This document shows, in pieces, positions 35,047-43,987 of a stretch of 64,000 bases of DNA. A program made the translations under genes and the position numbers. Origin of the DNA: Labilibaculum filiforme (GTDB lineage Bacteria > Bacteroidota > Bacteroidia > Bacteroidales > Marinifilaceae); the NCBI RefSeq assembly GCF_002843315.1, contig NZ_MVDD01000006.1, forward strand, positions 210,001 to 274,000. Direction: 5' to 3'. The notes under the pieces were generated by a model. It did no database searches. It was not told where the DNA came from and saw only the letters and a list, made by a program, of their open reading frames with translations. Numbering within the stretch: position 1 is the stretch's first letter; each line of letters begins with the position of its first letter.

Positions 35047-38000
35047 TTAAAATCCTAAAGTAACATTAAAACCATATGTCCTTGTAGTTGGGTAGGAACC
35101 ATTAGCGATACCTTGCTCATTACCAGAACTCTGACCTGTTTCAGGATCAAACCCAGGGGTATTCTTATGAATAATCCAAAGGTTACGTCCCACAGCTGAA
35201 ACGACAGCATTAGTTAAGAAAGTACTATTCAAGATTCTTTTTGGTATTGTATAAGACAAAGAAACTTCTCTTAGCTTAACATATGAAGCATCATAAACAT
35301 ATCTTGCAGTAGGTGTTCTTCCATAGTATTGATCACCACCCCAAGAATCTGCTCTTGCAAAAGTAGTATTTGGTGTTCCATCTATGTTAACCGCATTTGC
35401 ATGTAAAATACCTCCACCATTTGAAACGGCGTCACGCTTAGGATTTCCTTTTGAATTCAATCCTGCAGTTTCCTTATACAGACCTGTAGCTAAACCATAC
35501 TTACGGTCTACAGAATAAATATCACCACCTTTTTGAATATCCACAAGGGCACGAAGTGTAATTCCTTTGTAAGAGAACGTATTCGTGATTCCACCAGTCC
35601 AATCAGGCTGAATATTACCAATTACCTTATCATCATCAGCAGTTTTTGTATAGTAACCATTTGCGTCAACGGTTTTCTTTCCATTGGTATAAACAAAATC
35701 AGTTCCTTTTAGAACTCCATATGCCTCACCAACCGTTGCATTCATAGTTACATCCCATGCTGATAAAATCTGAATATTATTCACCCCATTGTATAGACTA
35801 ATAACTTCATTTTTGTTTTTAGCCCAATTAACGTTCATATCCCAGGTAAAATCATTCATTTTTACAGGAGTAAGATTGATCCCCAATTCTATTCCTTTAT
35901 TTTCAATTTCACCAGAGTTTACAAAAGCACGTGAATATCCACTAGCTCTTGAAACATTCACATCCATAATTTGATCGAAAGAATTAGACTTATACAAAGC
36001 AAGATCAAAACCAAATCGGTTATTGAAGAAATTTGCCTCTAAACCTACCTCATAACTATCAGTACGTTCTGATTTTAGTTCCGGATTCTTTAGAGTTCCA
36101 TTTACAGAGAACGAAGCGTTACTACCCCAGTTAACATACTGAGTATAAGCAGATGTAATGTTATATGGATCTGTATCATTTCCAACTTCAGCATAATTAA
36201 GTCTTAACTTAGCAAAAGAAAGGAAAGATAAGTCTTTAATAGCACCCAACTCTGAAAGAATTAAACTACCGGAAACTGCAGGATAAAAATAAGTATTTTC
36301 GCTTGTAGGTAAGGTAGATGTTCGATCAACTCGAAAAGATCCTTCTAAATATGCAAAATTCTTATAGCCTACAGAAAAACTACCGTAACCTGATTTTGTA
36401 TTTTTCTCTAAAAGAGTTTCTGTTGGAGATTTTGCAACTTGGCTATTCGCAACAGTATATAAACCAGGAACAACTAGTCCACCTGAAGTAGAACCAAATA
36501 TTGACTGAATATTTCTATCTAAATAGTTAACTCCTAATAAACCATTAAGGCTAAAATCATTAACCGTTTTCTTAAATTTCAACATCAAATCAGTATTCCA
36601 CTCAGAATAAGTTCTATCATAGGTAGAAAACTTTGACTGTGTATTAGATCCTACTGCTATTCTTTCATTTTGTCTTTCGTGATAAAAATCGATAGAAGTT
36701 CTATATGTTAAGGAAAACATATCATTCAACTCATAATCTAAAGCTGCGTAACCAAACAATCTATTTCTTTCATCGTCCTCGTAATTTTTATAACGAGTCC
36801 AATAAGGGTTATTCGCATAGGCTGGAGCTAATTCATTTGGATTACTCGCATTCCATGTTAATTGACCACCATCAGCGGTTTGATAATTTTCCTTCATTCT
36901 GTCGAAATCCAAGTTGGTTTGAAACCATTGTGCAAAATTCTGCATTGGATTATTATCATCATAACCGGTTCCAAAACGACCTTTACCTTTTGTGTTCACA
37001 TAGTTGGCACTCGCACTTACTTTCAACTTTTCTGTCAGTTTATAGTCAGCTTTTATTGCCATACTATTCTTCTTAATCGAAGAATTAGGTAAAATACCAC
37101 TTTCATCAGAATTGGTATATGACAACCTAAAACTTCCGAAGTCATTACCTCCATTTAAAGCAACGCTATTAGTATATTTCACACCTGTTTCGAAGAAATC
37201 ATAAACAGTTGACTTAGGAGCGATCCAAGGACGTGTTTCCCCATAATTATCAGCATTAGGATCAAGAGCATCCCAATGAACAACTTGCAAGTTAGGATCA
37301 AATGCTGGACCCCATGAAGCATCGTCATTTGTATTAACTACAGTCTTACCGTTCAACCCATCAGAACCTTCAAAACTCCACTCTGGAGCATAACCTGCAC
37401 CATATTCGTATTGGTACTCAGGCATTGTTTCTTTATTAATAGTATTAAAAGTAATACCTGAATTTACAGTAACTCCAATACCATTCTTTTTCTTTGTTCC
37501 TTTTTTAGTTGTAATTAATACAACTCCATTAGCCGCTCTAGATCCATAAAGTGCCGACGCCGCAGCACCTTTCAAAATAGATACGGATGCAACATCATCC
37601 GGATTAATATCGGAAGCCGCATTTCCATAATCATAACCCCCTCTACCACTTGACTGATCAGCAGTATTAGTATTGGAGTTATCCATAGGTACACCATCAA
37701 CCACAAAAAGGGCCTGATTGTTTCCCATTAATGAAGCAGTACCACGAATCAATATATTCGCAGATCCACCCATTGTATTTGCTTGACGAATATTTACACC
37801 AGCAACCTTACCAGATAAAGAATTTACGATATTTGATTCTTTACCTTCTGCAATAGACTCTCCGCCTAATTCAGTAACAGCATAACCTAATGATTTCTTC
37901 TCACGAGTTACACCTAATGCTGTAACTACCACTTCATCCATACCAATAGACTCAGTTTCCATTACAATATTAAAGCTTGTTTTCTCCCCAACTCTAACCT

Positions 38001-38244
38001 CTTGGGTAATCATACCAACGAAACTAATCAGCAATACATCGGTAGGCTTAGCTTCTAAGGAAAATTGTCCATCAATATTAGTACTAGCTCCAATAGTAGT
38101 ACCTTTTAAAACAACAGACACTCCGGGCATACCCAGACCATCTTCAGCACTGGTAACCGTACCAGAAATCTGCTTGTTTTGCGCATTTACTACTTGCATT
38201 CCCATAAAAATTAGGAATACAAATAGTCCAATCATTTTTTTCAT
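35047..38244 (-). CDS. SusC/RagA family TonB-linked outer-membrane transporter
   Basis: 1065 residues: signal peptide ending VVNAQ, carboxypeptidase-regulatory-like domain (about 25-110, ISGTVTSAEDGLGMPGVSVV), TonB box region (MDEVVVTALG), plug with NIRQANTMGGSANILIRG and DVASVSILKGAAASALYGSRAANGVVLITTK, then the barrel ending RTYGFNVTLGF. There is no N-terminal STN domain, so it is not tied to an anti-sigma factor. It imports the ligand bound by the SusD-like protein using TonB energy. First gene of a three-gene operon; no regulator or degradative enzyme lies in it. Confidence 0.96.
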   Translation of the reverse strand: MKKMIGLFVFLIFMGMQVVNAQNKQISGTVTSAEDGLGMPGVSVVLKGTTIGASTNIDGQFSLEAKPTDVLLISFVGMITQEVRVGEKTSFNIVMETESIGMDEVVVTALGVTREKKSLGYAVTELGGESIAEGKESNIVNSLSGKVAGVNIRQANTMGGSANILIRGTASLMGNNQALFVVDGVPMDNSNTNTADQSSGRGGYDYGNAASDINPDDVASVSILKGAAASALYGSRAANGVVLITTKKGTKKKNGIGVTVNSGITFNTINKETMPEYQYEYGAGYAPEWSFEGSDGLNGKTVVNTNDDASWGPAFDPNLQVVHWDALDPNADNYGETRPWIAPKSTVYDFFETGVKYTNSVALNGGNDFGSFRLSYTNSDESGILPNSSIKKNSMAIKADYKLTEKLKVSASANYVNTKGKGRFGTGYDDNNPMQNFAQWFQTNLDFDRMKENYQTADGGQLTWNASNPNELAPAYANNPYWTRYKNYEDDERNRLFGYAALDYELNDMFSLTYRTSIDFYHERQNERIAVGSNTQSKFSTYDRTYSEWNTDLMLKFKKTVNDFSLNGLLGVNYLDRNIQSIFGSTSGGLVVPGLYTVANSQVAKSPTETLLEKNTKSGYGSFSVGYKNFAYLEGSFRVDRTSTLPTSENTYFYPAVSGSLILSELGAIKDLSFLSFAKLRLNYAEVGNDTDPYNITSAYTQYVNWGSNASFSVNGTLKNPELKSERTDSYEVGLEANFFNNRFGFDLALYKSNSFDQIMDVNVSRASGYSRAFVNSGEIENKGIELGINLTPVKMNDFTWDMNVNWAKNKNEVISLYNGVNNIQILSAWDVTMNATVGEAYGVLKGTDFVYTNGKKTVDANGYYTKTADDDKVIGNIQPDWTGGITNTFSYKGITLRALVDIQKGGDIYSVDRKYGLATGLYKETAGLNSKGNPKRDAVSNGGGILHANAVNIDGTPNTTFARADSWGGDQYYGRTPTARYVYDASYVKLREVSLSYTIPKRILNSTFLTNAVVSAVGRNLWIIHKNTPGFDPETGQSSGNEQGIANGSYPTTRTYGFNVTLGF

Positions 38245-38722
38245 AAAAAAAACTTTTTAGTTAGTAATTAAGTAAAGATGCAAAATGGTTAATGGTAATT
38301 CTAGAGTCTAAAAATAGCATATTTAAACCTTTTAACAAAAATTAACAGCTTTTTAACACTCTTGAAATCATGACATATGTCATATTTAAATGCGAAACTT
38401 AAAACATTCCTAAATTGCCACTTTCCATAGAAAACATGTTGGATTTTAAAAATCAAGACTATAGCTCACCAACTAAATTTTTTAATACCCATTAAAATCC
38501 TCTAAAAAATATTTTAATTTATTTAAAAAAAAATACACCATACGCAAGAAAAAACACCTATCCAATCACAAACACCCCCTAAAATAGAATGGGTCAAGCT
38601 TAAAAAAACCAAATTATCACGACCAATACCACATATAAATAGTACCTAAATATTAAACATACATATTCATTGAAATCCTTACAAAAAATAGAATGCCTTT
38701 CTAAACAAACATCAGAATTTGT
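38245..38722. other. intergenic between divergent susC and pepD
   Basis: About 480 bp of very AT-rich DNA with no gene. It must hold the SusCD promoter, but I find no clear consensus pair on the minus strand. Confidence 0.55.
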
Positions 38723-38730
38723 TACATTTG
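38723..38730 (+). promoter_or_regulatory. -7 element (TACATTTG) for pepD
   Basis: TAnnTTTG match 16 bp before the ATG at 38747, implying a very short leader. Confidence 0.6.
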
Positions 38731-38746
38731 AGAAAATTTAAACAAA

Positions 38747-40210
38747 ATGGAAAAAATACTAGCAAAATTACAACCCTCTGAAATTTGGAAACATTTCGAA
38801 GATATTTGCCAAATCCCAAGACCATCAAAAAAAGAAGATCGAATTATCGACTTTCTATTGGATTTCGGCAAAAAACATAATTTACAAACAAAAAGGGATG
38901 AAATTGGCAATGTTTTAATTACGAAACCTGCCACAACAGGAAAAGAAAATCTGAAAACCATTGTTTTACAATCGCATATGGATATGGTTTGCGAAAAAAA
39001 TAATGAAACCGTTCATGATTTCGATAAAGATCCAATTATTCCATGGATAGATAATGGATGGGTAAAAGCCAAAGGAACTACTCTTGGTGCTGACGATGGT
39101 ATTGGAATGGCCGCAGAAATGGCTCTTCTTACTGCTACAAATATTGAACATGGACCAATAGAATGTCTTTTTACTGTTGATGAAGAAACGGGACTATCTG
39201 GTGCCTTTGCCTTACAACCCGGATTTTTTAATGGTGATATATTACTTAATCTTGATTCGGAAGATGAAGGTGAAATATTTATTGGTTGTGCTGGAGGTAT
39301 TGATACTTTGGCAACATTGGATTACAGTAAGGAAGATGTTCCAAGTGGTCACTTTCCCATTCGTATTGATATAAAAGGTTTACTGGGCGGACACTCAGGA
39401 GATGAAATTAATAAAGGTCGTGGAAATTCTAATAAAATTCTGAATCGTTTTCTTTGGCAAATAAATAAAAAGTATGGTATTCGAATTGCTCAATTTGAAG
39501 GTGGTAATTTAAGAAATGCCATTCCTCGTGAAGCTTATGCTATTATCACTTTGCCTTCTGAATTTAAAGAAAATGTGCGCGTAGATTTGAATATCTATGC
39601 TGCTGAAATGGAAGAGGTTTGGAAAATTAGCGAACCTAAATTAAAAATCGCTTTAGAATCTACTGACAAACCAGCATTTGTAATCGACCAAGCAAGTTCT
39701 TCAAACTTAATGGATGCTTTATATGCTTGCCCACATGGTGTATTCTCCATGAGTACAAAAATGCCAGGCATGGTAGAAACATCAACAAACCTTGCCTCTG
39801 TTAAATTTATAGATGGCAATAAAATTCAGATTACAACATCGCAAAGAAGTGATGTAGACAGTGAAAAATATAATATTGCTCAAATGGTTGGCACTTGTTT
39901 TACCATGGCCAATGCAAAAATAATACATTCCGATGGATATCCTGGATGGGCTCCAAACCCTTCATCAGAAATACTTTCGGTAGCTGTTAATTCCTATAAG
40001 AAACTTTTTGAAGTTGATCCTATTGTACGTTCTATTCACGCTGGACTAGAGTGTGGTCTTTTTCTTGAAAAGTACCCTAATATGGATATGATTTCGTTCG
40101 GACCTACCCTTAGAGATGTGCATTCTCCCGACGAAAAAATAAACATTGAAACGGTAGATAAATTTTGGAAACACCTTCTTGATATTCTCAAAAATGCCCC
40201 CTTTAAATAA
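38747..40210 (+). CDS. pepD: aminoacyl-histidine dipeptidase (M20 family, PepD)
   Basis: 487 residues, no signal peptide. Metal and catalytic blocks of M20/PepD: VLQSHMDMVCEKN (His and the following Asp), GTTLGADDGIGMAAEMALL (bridging Asp), FTVDEETGLSGAFAL (catalytic Glu and ligand), DSEDEGEIFIGCAGG, and the dimerisation-lid GLLGGHSGDEINKGRGN. The final His ligand is in GPTLRDVHSPDEKI. It hydrolyses dipeptides such as Xaa-His in the cytoplasm. Full length. It may process peptides taken up by the divergent SusCD system, which is only a positional suggestion. A strong terminator follows. Confidence 0.95.
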   Translation: MEKILAKLQPSEIWKHFEDICQIPRPSKKEDRIIDFLLDFGKKHNLQTKRDEIGNVLITKPATTGKENLKTIVLQSHMDMVCEKNNETVHDFDKDPIIPWIDNGWVKAKGTTLGADDGIGMAAEMALLTATNIEHGPIECLFTVDEETGLSGAFALQPGFFNGDILLNLDSEDEGEIFIGCAGGIDTLATLDYSKEDVPSGHFPIRIDIKGLLGGHSGDEINKGRGNSNKILNRFLWQINKKYGIRIAQFEGGNLRNAIPREAYAIITLPSEFKENVRVDLNIYAAEMEEVWKISEPKLKIALESTDKPAFVIDQASSSNLMDALYACPHGVFSMSTKMPGMVETSTNLASVKFIDGNKIQITTSQRSDVDSEKYNIAQMVGTCFTMANAKIIHSDGYPGWAPNPSSEILSVAVNSYKKLFEVDPIVRSIHAGLECGLFLEKYPNMDMISFGPTLRDVHSPDEKINIETVDKFWKHLLDILKNAPFK

Positions 40211-40240
40211 AAGATATTTAATTTCTTTTCACTTTTTAAT

Positions 40241-40277
40241 AACGGTAGTTCTAACACATAGAACTACCGTTTGTTTT
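40241..40277 (+). terminator. rho-independent terminator after pepD
   Basis: AACGGTAGTTCT and AGAACTACCGTT form a 12-bp stem around ACACAT-like loop bases, then TGTTTTT. Confidence 0.92.
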
Positions 40278-40318
40278 TATACCTTCAAGTCATTAATTTG
40301 ATACAAAAAAGAAGTGTC

Positions 40319-41116
40319 ATGCTGGAACTTTTCACATCGCTACAGGAAATGAATATTTACTCTTTTCCAATTATTTGCTTGCTTTTACTAGCTGGATTTA
40401 CGGTTGGGTTTATAAATACTATTGCTGGAAGTGGTACAGTTATTTCTTACTATTTATTTATGTTTTTAGGTCTATCTGCCCCAATAACAAATGGTACAAT
40501 TCGACTTGGTGTAATCCTACAAACCTTAGTCGCTTCCTATAATTTCAAAAAACAAAACGTTCTTGAGCTAAAAAAGGGATTCAAATTAGCTTTACCTACG
40601 GTTCTTGGATCGATTTTGGGTGCTCAGATAGCAATAAGTATTGACAAAGATTTTTTTGAGATTTTAGTTGCCGGCGTTATGCTTCTCATGGGACTCCTAT
40701 TATTTTTCAAACCAAACAGATGGTTAGTTGGATCACAAATACTTCAAGAAAAAAAAATTGGACTTAAACAATTTATTATTTTTTTCGCCATTGGAGTTTT
40801 TGGTGGTTTTATTCATATAGGTGTTGGTATTTTTTTAATTGGTGTTCTCGTTCTTGAAATGGGATACGACCTGATAAAAGCAAATGCATTAAAAGTTTTT
40901 ATTGTACTATTATACAGTCCATTTGCCTTAATTATATTTATAATGAACGACCAAATTCATTATGGAATTGGAGCCATTGCCGCGATCGGTAACATATTTG
41001 GAGCTTATGTTGCTTCCCATTTTGCAGTAAATTGGGGTGCTAATTTTATTCGGTGGATATTATTAATTATTATTCTCACCTTTTGTATGCAATCTTTTAA
41101 TTTAATTCACCTTTAA
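40319..41116 (+). CDS. TSUP family (TauE/SafE-like) membrane permease
   Basis: 265 residues from the ATG at 40319; the open frame's upstream part overlaps the preceding terminator. About eight membrane helices, with the family's GFTVGFINTIAGSGTVISYYL near the start and FFAIGVFGGFIHIGVGIFLIGVLVLEMGYDLIKANALKVFIVLLYSP in the second half. TSUP proteins move sulfite, sulfonates or other small organic anions across the inner membrane. No sulfur genes are adjacent, so the substrate is open. Monocistronic. Confidence 0.9.
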   Translation: MLELFTSLQEMNIYSFPIICLLLLAGFTVGFINTIAGSGTVISYYLFMFLGLSAPITNGTIRLGVILQTLVASYNFKKQNVLELKKGFKLALPTVLGSILGAQIAISIDKDFFEILVAGVMLLMGLLLFFKPNRWLVGSQILQEKKIGLKQFIIFFAIGVFGGFIHIGVGIFLIGVLVLEMGYDLIKANALKVFIVLLYSPFALIIFIMNDQIHYGIGAIAAIGNIFGAYVASHFAVNWGANFIRWILLIIILTFCMQSFNLIHL

Positions 41117-41228
41117 TTAAAGCTCTTTGACACCCTATTCTTAATCATTTATCAAGTAGTAGTCTTTATACTAATTTTCCTCAAATCAATACTGGTTAAT
41201 TTCCCTTCCTAAATTGGATAAAAAAGAG

Positions 41229-41236
41229 TAGTTTTG
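41229..41236 (+). promoter_or_regulatory. -7 element (TAGTTTTG) for the HD gene
   Basis: TAnnTTTG match 25 bp before the GTG at 41261. Confidence 0.5.
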
Positions 41237-41260
41237 TGCTCAATTTTTAACAACTAAGAA

Positions 41261-42040
41261 GTGAAACAAGAAGTCTACAATAGTATAGAAGCATGGTTTA
41301 ATTCCTATGTTGCTGGTTTTGAAAATGAGATCGAAGAAATTAAGCTTAATATTAATTTGAAGCGGAATCATTCATTTCGTGTAGTTAATTTAATTGCAGA
41401 ACTTAGCGAAGAGGCAAACTTAAACGAGTCTGATGTTATTCTGGCACAAATCGCTGCTTTATTGCACGATGTTGGTAGATTTGAGCAACTAGCTAAGTAT
41501 GGCACATTTTCTGATACCGAAGATATAAATCACATTAAACTAGGTATTGCAACCATCACTGAAAATAATATTCTATCAGAACTCACAGAGGAGGAATCGA
41601 AGCTTGTTATTGAATGTATCAACTATCACAATGAGTTGGTTCTTCCAAAATCGATTGATGCAGATCTGTTGCCTTTTGTTCAAATTCTAAGGGATGCAGA
41701 TAAAATTGATATCCTTCATATTGTTTCCGACTATTATTCAAACAATAAACAGGGAAACAATAAACGATTGGAAATGGAATTATTGGATAAAACCGATATT
41801 TCTAAAAAGCTGTATCAGAGTATCTGCGACGAAAAACATGTTGATTTTAAAGATGTACTTACGCTAAACGATCTAAAGCTTTCTCAGATGTCTCTTATTT
41901 TTGATCTTAAGTATAAAAAGAGCTTTAAGATTGTGAGTGAAAAAACTTATTTAAAGCAAATTTTTGAGACTCTCCCTAAAAAAGATCTTGTAATCGATAT
42001 GTACAGACAGATGAAGATATACCTTGAAAATCAGCTCTAA
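41261..42040 (+). CDS. HD-domain phosphohydrolase
   Basis: 259 residues, initiated at GTG; no ATG is available before the HD core. The core starts at NHSFRVVNLIAELSEEANL and continues ALLHDVGRFEQLAKYGTF (HD motif) with IECINYHNE and ILRDADKIDILHIVSDYY completing the metal ligands. The C-terminal 90 residues are helical. It probably hydrolyses a nucleotide or phosphoester; the family is too broad to name the substrate. No membrane segment or second domain is seen. The BFD-like gene follows 117 bp later. Confidence 0.85.
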   Translation: MKQEVYNSIEAWFNSYVAGFENEIEEIKLNINLKRNHSFRVVNLIAELSEEANLNESDVILAQIAALLHDVGRFEQLAKYGTFSDTEDINHIKLGIATITENNILSELTEEESKLVIECINYHNELVLPKSIDADLLPFVQILRDADKIDILHIVSDYYSNNKQGNNKRLEMELLDKTDISKKLYQSICDEKHVDFKDVLTLNDLKLSQMSLIFDLKYKKSFKIVSEKTYLKQIFETLPKKDLVIDMYRQMKIYLENQL

Positions 42041-42157
42041 AAAAACCTATTTCCTCAATGTTATCTAGAATCATTAAAAATAACACCCTCGAATTCGATG
42101 GATTAAATCGAATAATGTATATATTTACAGCAGATTATTATTAAAAGAAGAAAAACA

Positions 42158-42382
42158 ATGAGGGATATAGTTTGTAACTGTCAGATGGTAGACAGAAAAA
42201 CCATAGATAATGCAATTCATCAGAAAAATGCAACTACAATAGAAGAAATTAGAAGGTACACTGGAGCTAATACAGGTTGTGGAAAATGCATTGGGTACAT
42301 CAATAGCATATTAGATACTGAAGTTCCAAAAATGGCAGTAAAAATTGAAAATACTCCACCAAGTAAATTTAAACTTTGGTAA
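42158..42382 (+). CDS. BFD-like [2Fe-2S]-binding protein
   Basis: 74 residues. Cluster ligands are Cys6 and Cys8 (VCNCQMV) and Cys41 and Cys44 (TGCGKCIGYIN), the spacing of the bacterioferritin-associated ferredoxin / NirB-type BFD domain. It is a full small protein, longer than E. coli Bfd by a ~15-residue C-terminal tail. It could pass electrons to release iron from ferritin or serve as a regulatory [2Fe-2S] carrier. No ferritin gene lies in the window. Ended by the terminator shared with citF. Confidence 0.9.
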   Translation: MRDIVCNCQMVDRKTIDNAIHQKNATTIEEIRRYTGANTGCGKCIGYINSILDTEVPKMAVKIENTPPSKFKLW

Positions 42383-42389
42383 AATAATA

Positions 42390-42421
42390 AAGCTTCGGAA
42401 ATTCCGAAGCTTCCTTTTTTA
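42390..42421. terminator. bidirectional terminator between bfd-like and citF
   Basis: AAGCTTCGGAA and TTCCGAAGCTT form an 11-bp stem followed by a T-run on the plus strand; the minus strand has TTTATTATTTT after the stem. Confidence 0.92.
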
Positions 42422-42433
42422 TAGCAATTTGTA

Positions 42434-43987
42434 CTATACCACTTTTCGAACCACATCGATAATGGTTCCATCCACCCACTTAATAGCGGCCACTATTTCA
42501 TCGGACAAAACGAGTTCATCCATAACTCCACATATGGCTTCTGCCTCTTTCTTTAATGCTTGAATCGATTTAATAGGCAAACTACTTCCCTTCAGTTTTC
42601 TTAATAAATCTTTTCGCAAAGGATTAATTGCTATGCCACGTTCGGTAACAATAACATCTATTAATTCACCAGGTCCACAAATTGTTGTAACCTCTTTTCT
42701 TACAACGGGAATTCTATTCCTGAAAAGCGGTATTGGCAAAATAACCGTTTTACTAAACAAACAATTTTGCCAACCTCCAATACCATGCAATAAGTACCCA
42801 TCGGAATGGGTTACAACATTGGCATTGAAATTAACATCTACCTCGGTTGCTCCCAAAATTGCAACATCAACCATTCCGGCAAAATTACCTTTACTATGAT
42901 AGTTATAACTTGTAAAAGGGCTTGTCCATACATGATTGGGATTTTCCCGCATGGAACGAACTCCTTCCAAATCGAAAGTTTGACCATCTAAAATATATTC
43001 TATAAGTCCTTCCTCGAGCATTTTAACTAGATATTTATTACTCCCTCCTCGAGCGAACCTTGCTTTTATGCCCTTTTCTTTCATTATTTTGCGAAAAAAT
43101 TCACCAATTGCTAATGAAGTACCTCCTGCTCCGGCTTGAAAGGAAAATCCTTCCTTAATAATTCCCACCTCCTCGCATAATCTTGCGGTTAACTCAGCTA
43201 TTAATAAACGATCTGGACTTTTTGTAATTTGTGTGGTACCAGAAACAATTTTTTCGGGAATACCAATAGATTCCATCTCCACCGTAAAGTCGACAAAATT
43301 TCCTTGAATTTGCCAAGGCACACAAGGAAAAGTAAGCATGTTATCGGTTGCGACAATTACCTTATCTGCAAACTGAGAATCAACCAAAGCAAATCCCAGC
43401 AAACCGGAAGCGGAATCGCCGTTAAGTCCATTTGCATTACCAAAACAATCAGCACTAGAAGCTCCTATAATCGAAATATCGATATGAACCTCCCCGTCCT
43501 GAACTGCTTGATACCTTCCACCATGAGAACGCAAAATAGCCACTCCTTTCATTTTTCCCTCGGAACAATACTTACCTAATGGCCCATTCATACTTCCCTC
43601 TATGCGAGCAATAGTACCATCCTCCAAATAAGGAATAAGATGAGCATGACATGGGAAAGAAGCAGATGGAAACCAAATTAAATCTTTTATCCCCATCTCG
43701 TGAGCAATATCAAACACTTTATTAGCCAATAAGTCGCCATCTCTAAAATGATGATGAGTAGAAATTCTCATTCCATTTGCTAAGCCTGATTTTTGCAAGG
43801 CTTCTTTCAAATCTTTCACTTTTTTATTACCATCTAAAGGGTAATCAGCATTGGATGGTATTTTGCAGTTATACTTTCGTTTTTGAGGCTTAAATTTACC
43901 TACTCCCATAAATGGAATAGAATCCTGCCCATTAATCTCCGTCGGAACCATTCGTCCAAGCGCATTCTTAACCCATTTAGCAACCAT
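42434..43987 (-). CDS. citF: citrate lyase alpha subunit (citrate CoA-transferase)
   Basis: 517 residues from the ATG at 43987, chosen because MVAKWVKNALGRMVPTEING is the typical CitF start; the frame begins 11 codons earlier. Signatures: ISTHHHFRDGDLLANKV, KDLIWFPSASFPCHAHLI, SSADCFGNANGLNGDSASG, GFSFQAGAGGTSLAIGEFF and GATEVDVNFNANVVTHSDG. It transfers the acetyl-carrier thioester from acetate to citrate so that CitE can split it into oxaloacetate and acetate. It overlaps the end of the CitD-CitE fusion by 11 bp, indicating tight coupling. Confidence 0.96.
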   Translation of the reverse strand: MVAKWVKNALGRMVPTEINGQDSIPFMGVGKFKPQKRKYNCKIPSNADYPLDGNKKVKDLKEALQKSGLANGMRISTHHHFRDGDLLANKVFDIAHEMGIKDLIWFPSASFPCHAHLIPYLEDGTIARIEGSMNGPLGKYCSEGKMKGVAILRSHGGRYQAVQDGEVHIDISIIGASSADCFGNANGLNGDSASGLLGFALVDSQFADKVIVATDNMLTFPCVPWQIQGNFVDFTVEMESIGIPEKIVSGTTQITKSPDRLLIAELTARLCEEVGIIKEGFSFQAGAGGTSLAIGEFFRKIMKEKGIKARFARGGSNKYLVKMLEEGLIEYILDGQTFDLEGVRSMRENPNHVWTSPFTSYNYHSKGNFAGMVDVAILGATEVDVNFNANVVTHSDGYLLHGIGGWQNCLFSKTVILPIPLFRNRIPVVRKEVTTICGPGELIDVIVTERGIAINPLRKDLLRKLKGSSLPIKSIQALKKEAEAICGVMDELVLSDEIVAAIKWVDGTIIDVVRKVV

